Of a DNA stretch of 64,000 bases, positions 1 through 9,157 are shown one piece after another; position 1 is the stretch's first letter; each line of letters opens with the position of its first letter. The translations under genes and the position numbers were made by a program. Source of the DNA: JAEYFP01 sp964579795. GTDB taxonomy: Bacteria; Bacillota; Clostridia; Lachnospirales; Lachnospiraceae. The stretch lies in contig CAZOHM010000011.1 of the NCBI GenBank assembly GCA_964579795.1, positions 9,111-73,110 of the forward strand, in the 5' to 3' direction. A model generated the notes under the pieces. The model made no database searches. It was not told the DNA's origin and was given only the letters and a program-made list of their open reading frames with translations.

Positions 1-75
1 GTTCAAAACATACAATAATTATAGATAATCTGCTTACTATTTGCAACATGTTTACAACATGTTCTTTTAATTCTT

Positions 76-885
76 CTACTTTTCTACTGCACTTAACAAA
101 ATTCGATCATTATCAAGGTTTTTTCCGGCATTCAAACGAAACTGCTCAAGTAATGCTTCAACTGTCATATTTGCTCTTTCCTCACCGCTGACATCAAACA
201 CAATATTTCCTCCATCCATCATCAGTGTTCTGTTTCCGAGCTCTAATGCCTGTTTCATATTATGCGTAACCATCAAACATGCAATCTCATTTTCAGCGAC
301 AATTTTGTTTGTCAGATTTAATACCTTTTCTGCTGTTTCCGGATCAAGTGCTGCAGTATGCTCATCCAGCAAAAGAATCTTTGGCGTCACAATTGTTGCC
401 ATCAGCAGTGTCAATGCCTGTCTCTGTCCTCCGGACAGTAGCCCAACCGGCTGTTTCATCCGGTCCTCCAGCCCCATATCAAGCAGTGCAAGTTTCTCTT
501 TGAACTGTTTTTTTTCTTTACTGCTGACAGTGCTGAAAAAACGATGATTTGCGCCTGACCTTAAATATGCCAGTGCAAGGTTTTCTTCTATTGTCATATG
601 AGGAGCCGTCCCTTTAAGAGGATCCTGAAAGAGATGTCCAATATAACGGCTTCTGATATGCTCACTAACATATGTGATATCTTCTCCATCTAACAGAACT
701 CTGCCCTCATCCAAAAAAAAGTTTCCTGTAATTGCATTAAATAAAGTTGACTTTCCTGCACCGTTGCTTCCTACAATTGTAGCAAAATCCCGTTTCCCAA
801 GATGCAGTGACACATTCGTCAATGCCTTCTTTTCATTCACTGTTCCAGCATTGAAGGTTTTACTGATTTTCTTAATTTCCAGCAT
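76..885 (-). CDS. trpZ: ABC transporter ATP-binding protein, TrpXYZ-type importer
   Basis: This 269-residue protein is the ATPase of an ABC importer. Walker A is at about residues 39-47 (GSNGAGKST), the LSGGQ signature at about 150-154 and Walker B at about 170-175 (ILLLDE), with the switch His in the later VTHN. It energises uptake through the permease encoded directly upstream, whose stop codon shares its first coding base. It is the last gene of a three-gene unit behind a tryptophan T-box, so tryptophan or a close precursor is the inferred substrate. The same ABC family also has members with other or unknown ligands, so the symbol rests mainly on the leader. No convincing terminator is visible in the 75 bases after the stop. 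Confidence 0.85.
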   Translation of the reverse strand: MLEIKKISKTFNAGTVNEKKALTNVSLHLGKRDFATIVGSNGAGKSTLFNAITGNFFLDEGRVLLDGEDITYVSEHIRSRYIGHLFQDPLKGTAPHMTIEENLALAYLRSGANHRFFSTVSSKEKKQFKEKLALLDMGLEDRMKQPVGLLSGGQRQALTLLMATIVTPKILLLDEHTAALDPETAEKVLNLTNKIVAENEIACLMVTHNMKQALELGNRTLMMDGGNIVFDVSGEERANMTVEALLEQFRLNAGKNLDNDRILLSAVEK

Positions 886-1814
886 CAGTTTTCACCTCCT
901 GCTCTGTATTTCATTTCTACTTTTTTCTTCTGTTTTAAAAAAACTGCTTTTTTTCTCAAATAAGGAAATGCAATCGCAACTGCAACAATCAGTGCGGAAA
1001 CAAGTTTCAGACATTCCGCCGGTACATTCATTCTAATTGCAACTGACACTATAAAGCGGTACAGACAGCTGCCTAAAACAACACCAATGACTCTACGTAC
1101 AACAGAGCCTTTTCCAATCAGTGTTTCTCCTATTATTAAGCTGGCAAGAGCAATCGTCACCATACCTGTACCAAGATTAATATCACAGGATTTCTGATAC
1201 TGCGCAAGAATTCCTCCTGATAATGCTGTCATTGCATTTGCTACACATAATCCGACTGTAATAGTAAAAGTTGGATTAATACTGGATGCCCTGACCATAT
1301 CTGCATTGTCTCCGGTAGCTCTTATAGACAGACCAAGGCGTGTATTAAGAAACAGGGCTATCAACACGCCGACAACACAGACGATCAGTAACACGATTAT
1401 CAGCTTATACCATTCTCCGCCTATCAATTCTTTCCCAAAACTGAATATCGTGTCACATCCAAACAGGTTTACATTGGATGCAAAGCCCATAACAGCAATG
1501 TTAACTGTATATAATGCTGTATTTACAATGATTCCTGCAAGAATTGATTCAATCCCCATTCTGGTCTGCAGGAATGCTGTAATATATCCGGAAGCCACAC
1601 CCGCAACTATTGCCGCGAACAGTGCCAATACTGGATGACCAGACATCGTTACCATTGCACAAACAGCGCAGCCCAGTGTAAAACAGCCGTCTGTCGACAA
1701 ATCTGCGATATTCAATATAGAAAATGAAATAAACAATGCAAGTGCTACTAAAGAATAAATACAACCCAGTTCTAATGCACTCTGCAAAATTGATAAGCTA
1801 AAAATGGATGCCAT
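885..1814 (-). CDS. trpY: ABC transporter permease, TrpXYZ-type
   Basis: A 309-residue, very hydrophobic protein with about eight to nine predicted membrane segments and a short basic C-terminus rich in Lys. It resembles the branched-chain/ribose-type permease fold (BPD_transp_2) that partners lipoproteins of the PF04392 type. It would form the membrane channel of the importer, probably as a dimer. It follows the binding-protein gene by 14 bases and abuts the ATPase gene, so the three are co-transcribed under the Trp T-box. The family call is firm. The tryptophan substrate is inferred from the leader RNA. Confidence 0.85.
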   Translation of the reverse strand: MASIFSLSILQSALELGCIYSLVALALFISFSILNIADLSTDGCFTLGCAVCAMVTMSGHPVLALFAAIVAGVASGYITAFLQTRMGIESILAGIIVNTALYTVNIAVMGFASNVNLFGCDTIFSFGKELIGGEWYKLIIVLLIVCVVGVLIALFLNTRLGLSIRATGDNADMVRASSINPTFTITVGLCVANAMTALSGGILAQYQKSCDINLGTGMVTIALASLIIGETLIGKGSVVRRVIGVVLGSCLYRFIVSVAIRMNVPAECLKLVSALIVAVAIAFPYLRKKAVFLKQKKKVEMKYRAGGEN

Positions 1815-1828
1815 AAATTTAAACTCCT

Positions 1829-2890
1829 TTAATTTTCAAATTCCTGTGCTGTTTTTGTTTCAACTACTGCTTCACATAACTCTTTAAATCCGCTGTAATC
1901 CAGACCAATTGCTTCTGCCACGTCTGTATTAACTGTTGCAATACCATTATCCAGTGTTTTTACAGCCATAGTGGCAGGTGCTTTGCCATTTGCAAGAATG
2001 TCAATAACCATATCAGCTGTTGCGGTTCCAAGTTCCTCATAGTTTACACCATATCCAAGAAATGCACCATTTAATGCAAATGAATCAGCGCCACAATACT
2101 GTGGAATTTTTGCATTCATAAACTTCTCATAGATTGCAAGCTCTGCCGTCATAACTGTGTTGTCTGTTGGAGTAAATGTTGCATCCACCCCTGCTGCAAT
2201 CAGAGCATCTGATGCGAGTGAAATTTCATCATTTGTTGTACCTGTCTTTTCTACATAGGTAATTCCTTTTCCATCAAGAAATGTTCTTGCTGTCTCCAAA
2301 GCCAGCTTAGAAGAATCCTGGCTCTTATCATAAAGCAGACCAACTGACTTCACATCCGGATTTGCTGCAAGCATCAGATTTAAAACCGCCTCTGTATCAA
2401 GTGCATCACTTGTTCCCGTAATATTTGCTCCTGGTGCATCCAGGCTTTCTACAAGACCTGCCGAAACAGGGTCTGAAACAGCTGAAAACACAACCGGTAT
2501 CTGATTTTCCTCTGTTGCTGTCTGCATAATCATAGCGGTCGGAGTTGCAATCGGAACAATCACATCTACTTCATCTGCTACAAGTTCTGCAGCAATCTGG
2601 TTTAATGTTGTGGAATCTGCCTGCCCATTAAATGTATAATCTGAATAGTTAATTGAAATATTTAACTCTGCTGCTTTTGCATCCAGTTGTTTTTCAATTG
2701 CTTTTTCAATCTGATTCAACGATGCATCATCTACATACTGCACAATACCGACTTTAAATGTATTACCTGTTTCTGTCGTGTTATCCGTATTTGTTGTTTT
2801 CTGTGCTGTACTCTGGCATCCTGCCATCATTCCCATTGCTACTACTGCTGTCATTACCACAGCCATCATCTTTTTCTTCATCATTTTCAT
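1829..2890 (-). CDS. trpX: ABC transporter substrate-binding lipoprotein, TrpX-type
   Basis: A 353-residue exported lipoprotein. A Lys/Met-rich signal peptide ends in a lipobox reading MMAGC at about residues 21-25, followed by a Ser/Thr/Asn-rich linker. The mature part has the two-lobe periplasmic-binding-protein pattern of PF04392 (VGIVQYVDD near the start, then VDVIVPIATPTA and VVFSAVSDPVSAGLV). It would capture the ligand outside the cell for the permease and ATPase encoded downstream. It is the first gene of the operon, preceded by an AGGAGAA-like ribosome site, a structured spacer and a T-box leader whose specifier reads UGG. PF04392 proteins have varied ligands, so tryptophan is an inference from regulation. 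Confidence 0.85.
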   Translation of the reverse strand: MKMMKKKMMAVVMTAVVAMGMMAGCQSTAQKTTNTDNTTETGNTFKVGIVQYVDDASLNQIEKAIEKQLDAKAAELNISINYSDYTFNGQADSTTLNQIAAELVADEVDVIVPIATPTAMIMQTATEENQIPVVFSAVSDPVSAGLVESLDAPGANITGTSDALDTEAVLNLMLAANPDVKSVGLLYDKSQDSSKLALETARTFLDGKGITYVEKTGTTNDEISLASDALIAAGVDATFTPTDNTVMTAELAIYEKFMNAKIPQYCGADSFALNGAFLGYGVNYEELGTATADMVIDILANGKAPATMAVKTLDNGIATVNTDVAEAIGLDYSGFKELCEAVVETKTAQEFEN

Positions 2891-2892
2891 TT

Positions 2893-3092
2893 CTCCTTTT
2901 TCTGGTTATTAGTTTAAGCTCACGCCGTAGGAGATTGTCTTACTGCTTTGTCACATTGAGTTCTTACAAATCGAGTCGTCTGACTCCTTCTCGATTCGTG
3001 CAATATGTCCATCTCGCCTAATGGCTCGATGTCCATTGGCCAGCATATAGATAATCGTGTAAGCACGATTTCTGCATACTGGCTTATTGCAC
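2893..3092 (-). other. Structured 200-nt element between T-box terminator and trpX
   Basis: This gene-free stretch is full of inverted repeats. An outer stem pairs GTGCAATA at 2998-3005 with TATTGCAC at 3085-3092. A long inner hairpin runs from 3039 to 3083, closed by GCCAG/CTGGC, with an apical AATCGTG/CACGATT stem and a four-base loop. A third hairpin pairs GAGTC with GACTC near 2965-2985. The octamer ATGTCCAT occurs twice. It could be a mobile palindromic repeat (REP or MITE-like) or a second layer of leader RNA control. Nothing in it looks coding. Confidence 0.55.
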
Positions 3093-3124
3093 AAAAAACC
3101 GCCTCAAGCTAATGCTTGAGACGG
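3093..3124 (-). terminator. T-box regulated intrinsic terminator
   Basis: On the minus strand a 10-bp GC-containing stem (CCGTCTCAAG paired with CTTGAGGCGG, one G-U type mismatch) has a short loop and is followed by six T. It lies just after the T-box core, where the antiterminator would compete with it. Confidence 0.9.
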
Positions 3125-3357
3125 TAATAATTACTTATTATCGCGATACCACTCAAATTGACAAATTGTCCACTCTCTCATGTACTACCATACACGCCGA
3201 ATTGATAACGGGTTCGGTTCCCGGTGAATCCTACTATTATTTCAGATCACCCTCGAAAGTCCATTCAACAATTACCTCCATGCTACATTCTCACCATCTG
3301 CAGCTCTCTTTAATATCAGTAAAAGCCTACTACTCTTCCTCAACGGTTTTGCTTATG
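3093..3357 (-). promoter_or_regulatory. Tryptophan T-box leader (specifier UGG)
   Basis: Read on the minus strand, the leader carries the conserved T-box core GAGTGGTATCGCGATAA at about 3138-3154. It has the Stem I signature (AGAGAGC, then GATGGTGAGAA) and a specifier loop reading GAA-UGG-AC, with the UGG codon at 3261-3263. An intrinsic terminator follows. Uncharged tRNA-Trp would pair with UGG and with the T-box bulge, stabilise the antiterminator and switch on the importer genes. The codon assignment is read directly by position relative to the GAA motif. Trp transport is the inference that follows. Confidence 0.88.
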
Positions 3358-3363
3358 TTTGAT

Positions 3364-3392
3364 AGGATAATCCTTTATAATTCATTTGTCAA
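3364..3392 (-). promoter_or_regulatory. Promoter of the T-box/trpXYZ operon
   Basis: On the minus strand a perfect -35 TTGACA (3387-3392) lies 17 bases from a -10 TATCCT (3364-3369). This places transcription start near 3357, just before the T-box Stem I. Confidence 0.75.
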
Positions 3393-3440
3393 CCCCTAAT
3401 TTTTCTATGAGTGATTAAATTTATGAACATTTAGTTTCTC

Positions 3441-4562
3441 TTATGAACGATTGATCCACGCTTCAAGTTCCTGCCTGATAGATATATGCTGTGGACATAC
3501 CTGCTCACATTTTCCACATTTGATGCATTCTGTTGCACTTTTTCTTCCTTGCCCACCTACAAGCCAGCTTTCCTGGCCTTCAGCAATTGTCATATTACGA
3601 TAAAGCGTCAATACATTTTTTGCGGCAAATGTACCGGAAATACCGATATCCATTGGACATACCTTTGCGCAGTAATTACATGTAGTACACGGAATAAGTG
3701 CTATTTTCTGCAGTGCTTTCTGTGCCTTAGCCATTGTCTGCATTTCGCTCTCTGACAACCTCTGAAAATCCTTCATGTATGACAGATTATTCTCCATCTG
3801 CTCTATATTGCTCATTCCAGACAGAACAGTAATAATACCATCTAAACTTGCTGAATAGCGAATTGCCCACGATGCAAACGAAGCACTCGCATCAGCTGCT
3901 TTAAATATATCCTGTACCGTGTCGGGAGGTGTCGCCAGCATACCACCTTTTACCGGTTCCATGATAATCACCGGTTTTCCATACTTACGTGCCATCTCAT
4001 AACATGCTCTCGATTGTACTGTCGGGCTCTCCCAGTCTGCATAGTTAATCTGCAGCTGTACGAACTCCATTTCCGGATGTTCCTTTAATATCTGCTCCAG
4101 CTCCTCCGGTGTTGAATGAAAAGAAAATCCAATATGCTTTATTACACCCTCTGCTTTTTTCTCCTGCACAAAACTCCACATATCGAAATCGTCAAAAAAA
4201 TGAGTACGCTCTTCACCAAGATTATGTAACAGATAGAAATCAAAATATCCTGCACCCGTTCTCTCTAAAGAAGTCTCAAACTGGTAAATGGCATCCTCTC
4301 TCGTTTTGCATTCAATCCAGGCAGCATTTTTCGTTGCAAGTTGAAAACTCTCTCTCGGATATCTTTCTATCAATGCCTGTCTTGCTGCATCTTCGCTTCC
4401 TTCGTAAGCCCAGGCAGTATCAAAATAAGTGAACCCTGAGCTCATAAATAGATCAACCATGTTCTTTGTCTGTTCCATATCAATAATTTCGCCGTTTTTA
4501 GGTAACCTCATTAGTCCAAATCCAAGTTTATTAATGGCTTCTCCCAAATAAGTTTCTTTCAT
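3441..4562 (-). CDS. Aldo/keto reductase with C-terminal 4Fe-4S domain
   Basis: The first about 290 residues form an aldo/keto reductase barrel: FDTAWAY near the start, DFYLLHN, IGFSFH, and an Asn/Asp/Lys pattern typical of the family. The last about 90 residues carry two ferredoxin Cys clusters, CTTCNYCAKVCP and CIKCGKCEQVCP. This architecture is common in anaerobic Firmicutes as an oxidoreductase of unknown substrate. I place the start at 4562 (MKETYL) because a GAAAGGA ribosome site lies just upstream. A longer in-frame reading to 4697 would run into the coding region of the neighbouring sensor. It gives 373 residues. The sensor stop codon lies 14 bases upstream, so co-transcription is likely. 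Confidence 0.88.
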   Translation of the reverse strand: MKETYLGEAINKLGFGLMRLPKNGEIIDMEQTKNMVDLFMSSGFTYFDTAWAYEGSEDAARQALIERYPRESFQLATKNAAWIECKTREDAIYQFETSLERTGAGYFDFYLLHNLGEERTHFFDDFDMWSFVQEKKAEGVIKHIGFSFHSTPEELEQILKEHPEMEFVQLQINYADWESPTVQSRACYEMARKYGKPVIIMEPVKGGMLATPPDTVQDIFKAADASASFASWAIRYSASLDGIITVLSGMSNIEQMENNLSYMKDFQRLSESEMQTMAKAQKALQKIALIPCTTCNYCAKVCPMDIGISGTFAAKNVLTLYRNMTIAEGQESWLVGGQGRKSATECIKCGKCEQVCPQHISIRQELEAWINRS

Positions 4563-4575
4563 ATTGATTTTCCTT

Positions 4576-7500
4576 TCATTCTTTTTCTTCTTTTTGTATA
4601 TATTGTGCAAGTGTTCCATAAAATGTTTTTGGATCAATTGGCTTTGCAAGATGCTTGTTAATTCCGACTTCCATACACTTTTGTATATCGTCTTCAAATG
4701 CGTCCGCAGTCATTGCTATAATTGGTACTGTCTTTGCATCCACACGATCCATCGCACGTATTTTTTCTGTAGCTTCATATCCATCCATCTCAGGCATACG
4801 AAGATCCATTATTATTAGTGCAAACTCATTTGTTCTGCTATCGTGAAATTTCTTAACACCTTCTGCACCATTATCCGCCGTTTCTACAATACAGCCTGCC
4901 TTTTCCAAATATCTCACAGCCACTACCTGATTAATTGGATGATCTTCACAAAGCAGCACACGTATCCCTTTAAAGTCATCTTCATGATACTCTGCCAGTT
5001 TCTCAGGACTATCCGTTCCCTGTACAGGCGCTACTTTTGCAGGAATCTCGAATGTAAATGTCGTTCCTTCTCCTAATTCACTTTCACAATAAATCGTTCC
5101 ATTCATCAGTTCAACCAGTTCCTTAACAATGGAAAGTCCCAAGCCCGAACCCGCTTCTACATCCATGTTCCGTCTCTCCTGGCGAAACGGTTCAAAAACA
5201 TGTTCCTGAAACTCTTTACTCATCCCTATCCCTGTATCAGTAACCGAACAGCGAACGAGTTCACTGAAGTTTGTCTGTTCAAGCAGATCCGTCTTTACAC
5301 TGATTACACCACCCTTATCCGTATACTTAATTGCATTACCAATCAGGTTAAGTACAATCTGCTGCACACGAAGCTTATCTAACATTACACATTTCGATTT
5401 CTGTGAAGGTCTGATAAACTGAAGGCTGATTCCCTTCTGAAGAGCCCTGTCAGACAGCACCGTTCTTACAGAAATTTCAAACTCCGCATAGCTGCACGGC
5501 TCCAGCTTTAATTCAACACTTCCGGCTTCAATCCGGTTCATATCAAGTGTATCATTAATCAGTATCTGTAGAAATTCACCAGACTTCAAAATGCTCCTGC
5601 TCATCTGCTTTGCTTCATCCAGACTATCTGTTTCTTCAATAAATCTGGAAAAATTCAAAATACTGTTTAATGGTGTCCGAATATCATGACTGATTTGTGA
5701 AAGAAATTTACTTTTCTGCTTGCTTTCCCTTCTTGCCTCATCTAACGCAATCTGCAGTTGTTCATCCATATAGTAAATATTTAGATATCGTTCTCCCTTA
5801 TGACTGACTCTTAATTTTCCTACAAGAGTAAGCCAGATATATCCGCCGTCCCTGTTCCTTAAGCGGAATCTGGCACTATGTGCCTCTCCATCTGTAATCA
5901 TTTCCTCAATTGCTTTATGTACATTTCCTTTATCCTCATGATGAATACCTGTAATCGCATGTTGGGCATCCATTGAATTCATCAATTCCGTCATCTCTTC
6001 ACGCTTCATATCAATCATGTTTAGGAAGCTGTCGCTGAAATACAATGGCTGTATTGTTCCATCCTCCATTACCTGAAGTCTGGAAAATCCACCCGGAATA
6101 CCATTCATAATTGCAATCATTGCCTGACTTTCGTCATACAACTTTGCATCCAGATCACGCTTTGTTAACATGCTGGCAATATAGTTTCCAACTGTAATCA
6201 AACGTTCCACGTGTCTCTTATTACGTTTCATATTGTATACGCATACAAAGCCGGATAGTTTTTTGTTTTGATACATCGGAATGGCAAATAAAGAATAAAT
6301 ACCTTTATTTATTAATATCTGCTTTTCCCCCACATCATCCAAAAGCTTATTAACATCTTCCAGCAGATAATACTCTGCGCTTGAAAAGTAATCAAACCAA
6401 AAAGGTGTCTTTTCAAACGGGATTTCATTAACATTGGTTTTTAACTCTGTCCTATAATTGGCATTTATCTCATATGTAATTCTTGAGATTTGACGTTCGT
6501 AATCAAATTCGAAAATATTACTCCATTCACCATCAAAGTATTCCAAAAGTTTCGCCAGTACGCATTGAATTCCGATGCGAAAATCAGGCTGGGAAAGCAG
6601 GACACGCGCCACATCATTTAAGAAATAAAGCTGACTATGAGAGTCTCTTTCGCTTGTGATATCTGTGGAAATCGCAAGCATTACAGGCTCCGACATGCCG
6701 GAAAATCTGGCCATATTCATTTCTGCCTTAACCCATCGAATTTCTCCATCAGGCTGCAGAATTCTATATTTCATCGTAACCGGTTCATGCTTCTGAAGTA
6801 CTTTTCTTGTCAAACGTCGAACCTCTTCCCGGTCATCAGGATAAAATACTGCATCAGGATCCTTCACCTCTGCCATATATGTCTCTCTCGAATATCCAAG
6901 AATTTCAAAATACCTGTCATTAGCAAATAAAAACTCCGGATGAGGCTTTGTCATTGCAATTGCAGTAATTCCACAATTAACATTTGCCATAATCGATTGC
7001 AGCTGATCAGAAGCTTTACGTTCCTTCTGCTCAAGCTGACGCTGCTCTGTAATATCATAAACAATTGCAATTTGCACCGGTTTATCGACACCCGGTAATT
7101 CTATTATAGAAATATTACTCTGCCACCATCTGATTTTCATGTCTTTTTTAACTACTCGGTATGTCAGGGTAAAGGGTGTCTTATACTCACTTGCAGCCTG
7201 TGTTACTTCAGCAACCATGTCTCTGTCTTCTGCATATACCATATCATGGGGATTACGAATTTCGCGCATGTATTCCTCTTTTGTATATCCAAGCAGCCGA
7301 TAGAACTGTTCATTTGCAGAAATCAGTACGGGAATCCCATTTTCTACAACAGTCGTAGTAAATCCACCGTTAATGTTGTTCATAATTGCCTGTAACTGCT
7401 CAGTCAATACTTTTCTTTCTTTTTCTGCTATTTTCTGTGCTGTTATGTTTTCAACATATCCATAAAACAAAATACGATTATCACAGGAGGCTATTCGTCG

Positions 7501-9048
7501 AATAAAAAATCTGACATATTCTCCACTTTCATTTCCTGAGTATGATGTTGTATATATCTCGCAGCTTTCTGCCTTATTACTGTGTCTGGCACGCTCCATA
7601 GTGTCAATGGAAGCCTTTTTGTCTTTTTCTGATAACCCTGCCAGAGGATTCAACTTCAGTATTTCCTGTCCACTTAATTCGCAATGAAAGGTTTTAGCAA
7701 ATTCAGAATTCACACGCAGTATTTCACATTGTCCGTTATTGTATTCATACACAAAAGCTCCACCAGAAAAATGGCTGAATACCAATGTATCCAATGAATC
7801 TGGATTCCAAAATGCATGACTGTCATATGTATCAATTGATTCCATTGTCTCAGGTTTTTTTTCGAATACGATCTCATCTACAGCCTTTAAATAATCTTCT
7901 TTTGACATCGGTCCAGAATACAAAAAGCCCTGCATATATGTACAGCCAACAGAGTAAAGAAAATCGGCCTGTGTCGCTTTATCTACACCTTCTGCAATGA
8001 CTGTCATTTCAATCCACTTTGCCATACGAATAATAGACGCAGCAATATTTCCACCTCTGTCTGCATTTTCTTCTTCTGTAAGAAATTTCATATCCAGCTT
8101 CAGAATATTTGCAGGAATATCCTTAAGTGTATTTAAAGAAGAATATCCACTTCCAAAATTATCAATTACAATCGTAAATCCGAGTTTTTTTAATTCTTTC
8201 ACCGTTTGTATCAATCTGCTGCGGGATTCAAAAAAAACTGACTCTTTCAGTTCCAAGTGCAATGCCTCAACCGGAATCTGGTACTTTTCTATCAGTTCAT
8301 ACAGATAATCAGTCATATCTTCATGAAATACATCACATAATGACAAGTTTACGGAAACAGGAACGATAGGACGTCCTGTTTTTTTCATCTCCTGTAAAAG
8401 AGAGCATGCCTGTTCCCATACATACTTGTCCAGTTCATATACGAACCCGTTGTTTTCAAAAAAAGGAATAAAATCATTTGGCAGTACAAGTCCTTTAACT
8501 GGATGTCTCCAACGCACGAGCGCTTCCGTACCAACAAGTGCACCTGTAGAATAATTATATTGCGGCTGATACCACACCTCAAACTGCTGTTTGTGCAATG
8601 CACTCATCAATCCTTCAAGGCTCTCATAATAATCATCATTTAGCTCTGACCGCATATATGTATGCATGACAGCTTTACGAATTCGAATACAGTTATCCAA
8701 TATGGAAGGAAGAAACTTATCAGCAGACTTAATATCAATTACCTGCAGTACGCCAAGTAAATACAGCTTTTCTTTTTGTTCCTCATTCACGGCGTGCATA
8801 ACAGCAATTGTTGGAATTGTCTGCAAAATTTCATTATTCTTAATTTCTTCAAGAAGATTATTTATCTCTGTATTCATTTTTCTGAAAAGCAAAACAATTG
8901 CAAGCAGATCTGTATGCACACTAATAAGGGAAGAATTAACATCCCTCCCTTTTTCAACTGAATAAACATGATAAATTATATCTAACATATCCTTTATCGG
9001 ATTCGTATCATTTTCGTCATAGTCAATAACAAAAATACTATTCTTCAT
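4576..9048 (-). CDS. Giant EAL-PAS-GAF hybrid histidine kinase
   Basis: A 1490-residue predicted cytoplasmic sensor with no obvious membrane segment. Order by eye: a receiver-like fold without the phospho-Asp (1-125), an EAL domain (about 145-395, EAL at 175-177), an atypical PAS (about 415-530), two PAS domains starting with QLQ-IM-N-N (about 550-800), a GAF-like region (805-965), and another PAS. A HisKA follows (SHDIRTPLN), then an ATPase (NAIKYT, DTGIGM, GSGLGLSI) and a C-terminal receiver with IIMDLRMPEMDG. EAL domains hydrolyse cyclic-di-GMP, but here the metal site reads IDNFGSG at 295-301 instead of DDFG, and ELKES replaces ELTES. Catalysis may therefore be weak or replaced by ligand binding. 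The kinase and receiver motifs look intact. The downstream partner is not identified. Confidence 0.9.
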   Translation of the reverse strand: MKNSIFVIDYDENDTNPIKDMLDIIYHVYSVEKGRDVNSSLISVHTDLLAIVLLFRKMNTEINNLLEEIKNNEILQTIPTIAVMHAVNEEQKEKLYLLGVLQVIDIKSADKFLPSILDNCIRIRKAVMHTYMRSELNDDYYESLEGLMSALHKQQFEVWYQPQYNYSTGALVGTEALVRWRHPVKGLVLPNDFIPFFENNGFVYELDKYVWEQACSLLQEMKKTGRPIVPVSVNLSLCDVFHEDMTDYLYELIEKYQIPVEALHLELKESVFFESRSRLIQTVKELKKLGFTIVIDNFGSGYSSLNTLKDIPANILKLDMKFLTEEENADRGGNIAASIIRMAKWIEMTVIAEGVDKATQADFLYSVGCTYMQGFLYSGPMSKEDYLKAVDEIVFEKKPETMESIDTYDSHAFWNPDSLDTLVFSHFSGGAFVYEYNNGQCEILRVNSEFAKTFHCELSGQEILKLNPLAGLSEKDKKASIDTMERARHSNKAESCEIYTTSYSGNESGEYVRFFIRRIASCDNRILFYGYVENITAQKIAEKERKVLTEQLQAIMNNINGGFTTTVVENGIPVLISANEQFYRLLGYTKEEYMREIRNPHDMVYAEDRDMVAEVTQAASEYKTPFTLTYRVVKKDMKIRWWQSNISIIELPGVDKPVQIAIVYDITEQRQLEQKERKASDQLQSIMANVNCGITAIAMTKPHPEFLFANDRYFEILGYSRETYMAEVKDPDAVFYPDDREEVRRLTRKVLQKHEPVTMKYRILQPDGEIRWVKAEMNMARFSGMSEPVMLAISTDITSERDSHSQLYFLNDVARVLLSQPDFRIGIQCVLAKLLEYFDGEWSNIFEFDYERQISRITYEINANYRTELKTNVNEIPFEKTPFWFDYFSSAEYYLLEDVNKLLDDVGEKQILINKGIYSLFAIPMYQNKKLSGFVCVYNMKRNKRHVERLITVGNYIASMLTKRDLDAKLYDESQAMIAIMNGIPGGFSRLQVMEDGTIQPLYFSDSFLNMIDMKREEMTELMNSMDAQHAITGIHHEDKGNVHKAIEEMITDGEAHSARFRLRNRDGGYIWLTLVGKLRVSHKGERYLNIYYMDEQLQIALDEARRESKQKSKFLSQISHDIRTPLNSILNFSRFIEETDSLDEAKQMSRSILKSGEFLQILINDTLDMNRIEAGSVELKLEPCSYAEFEISVRTVLSDRALQKGISLQFIRPSQKSKCVMLDKLRVQQIVLNLIGNAIKYTDKGGVISVKTDLLEQTNFSELVRCSVTDTGIGMSKEFQEHVFEPFRQERRNMDVEAGSGLGLSIVKELVELMNGTIYCESELGEGTTFTFEIPAKVAPVQGTDSPEKLAEYHEDDFKGIRVLLCEDHPINQVVAVRYLEKAGCIVETADNGAEGVKKFHDSRTNEFALIIMDLRMPEMDGYEATEKIRAMDRVDAKTVPIIAMTADAFEDDIQKCMEVGINKHLAKPIDPKTFYGTLAQYIQKEEKE

Positions 9049-9157
9049 TTCACCAACCTTCCAGCCAAACAGCCGGCAATAAGAATCATAAGATATATAT
9101 AATTATACTTCCATTATTGACAGTAGGCAATATTTATTCAGATAATTTCATATATTA

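Noticed and set aside
3112..3399. Plus-strand open reading frame in the T-box region
   Set aside because: It is the complement of the T-box leader, whose conserved core, Stem I, specifier and terminator explain the sequence.
4563..4697. N-terminal extension of the aldo/keto reductase
   Set aside because: It would lie inside the sensor kinase gene and lacks a ribosome site, whereas MKETYL at 4562 has one.
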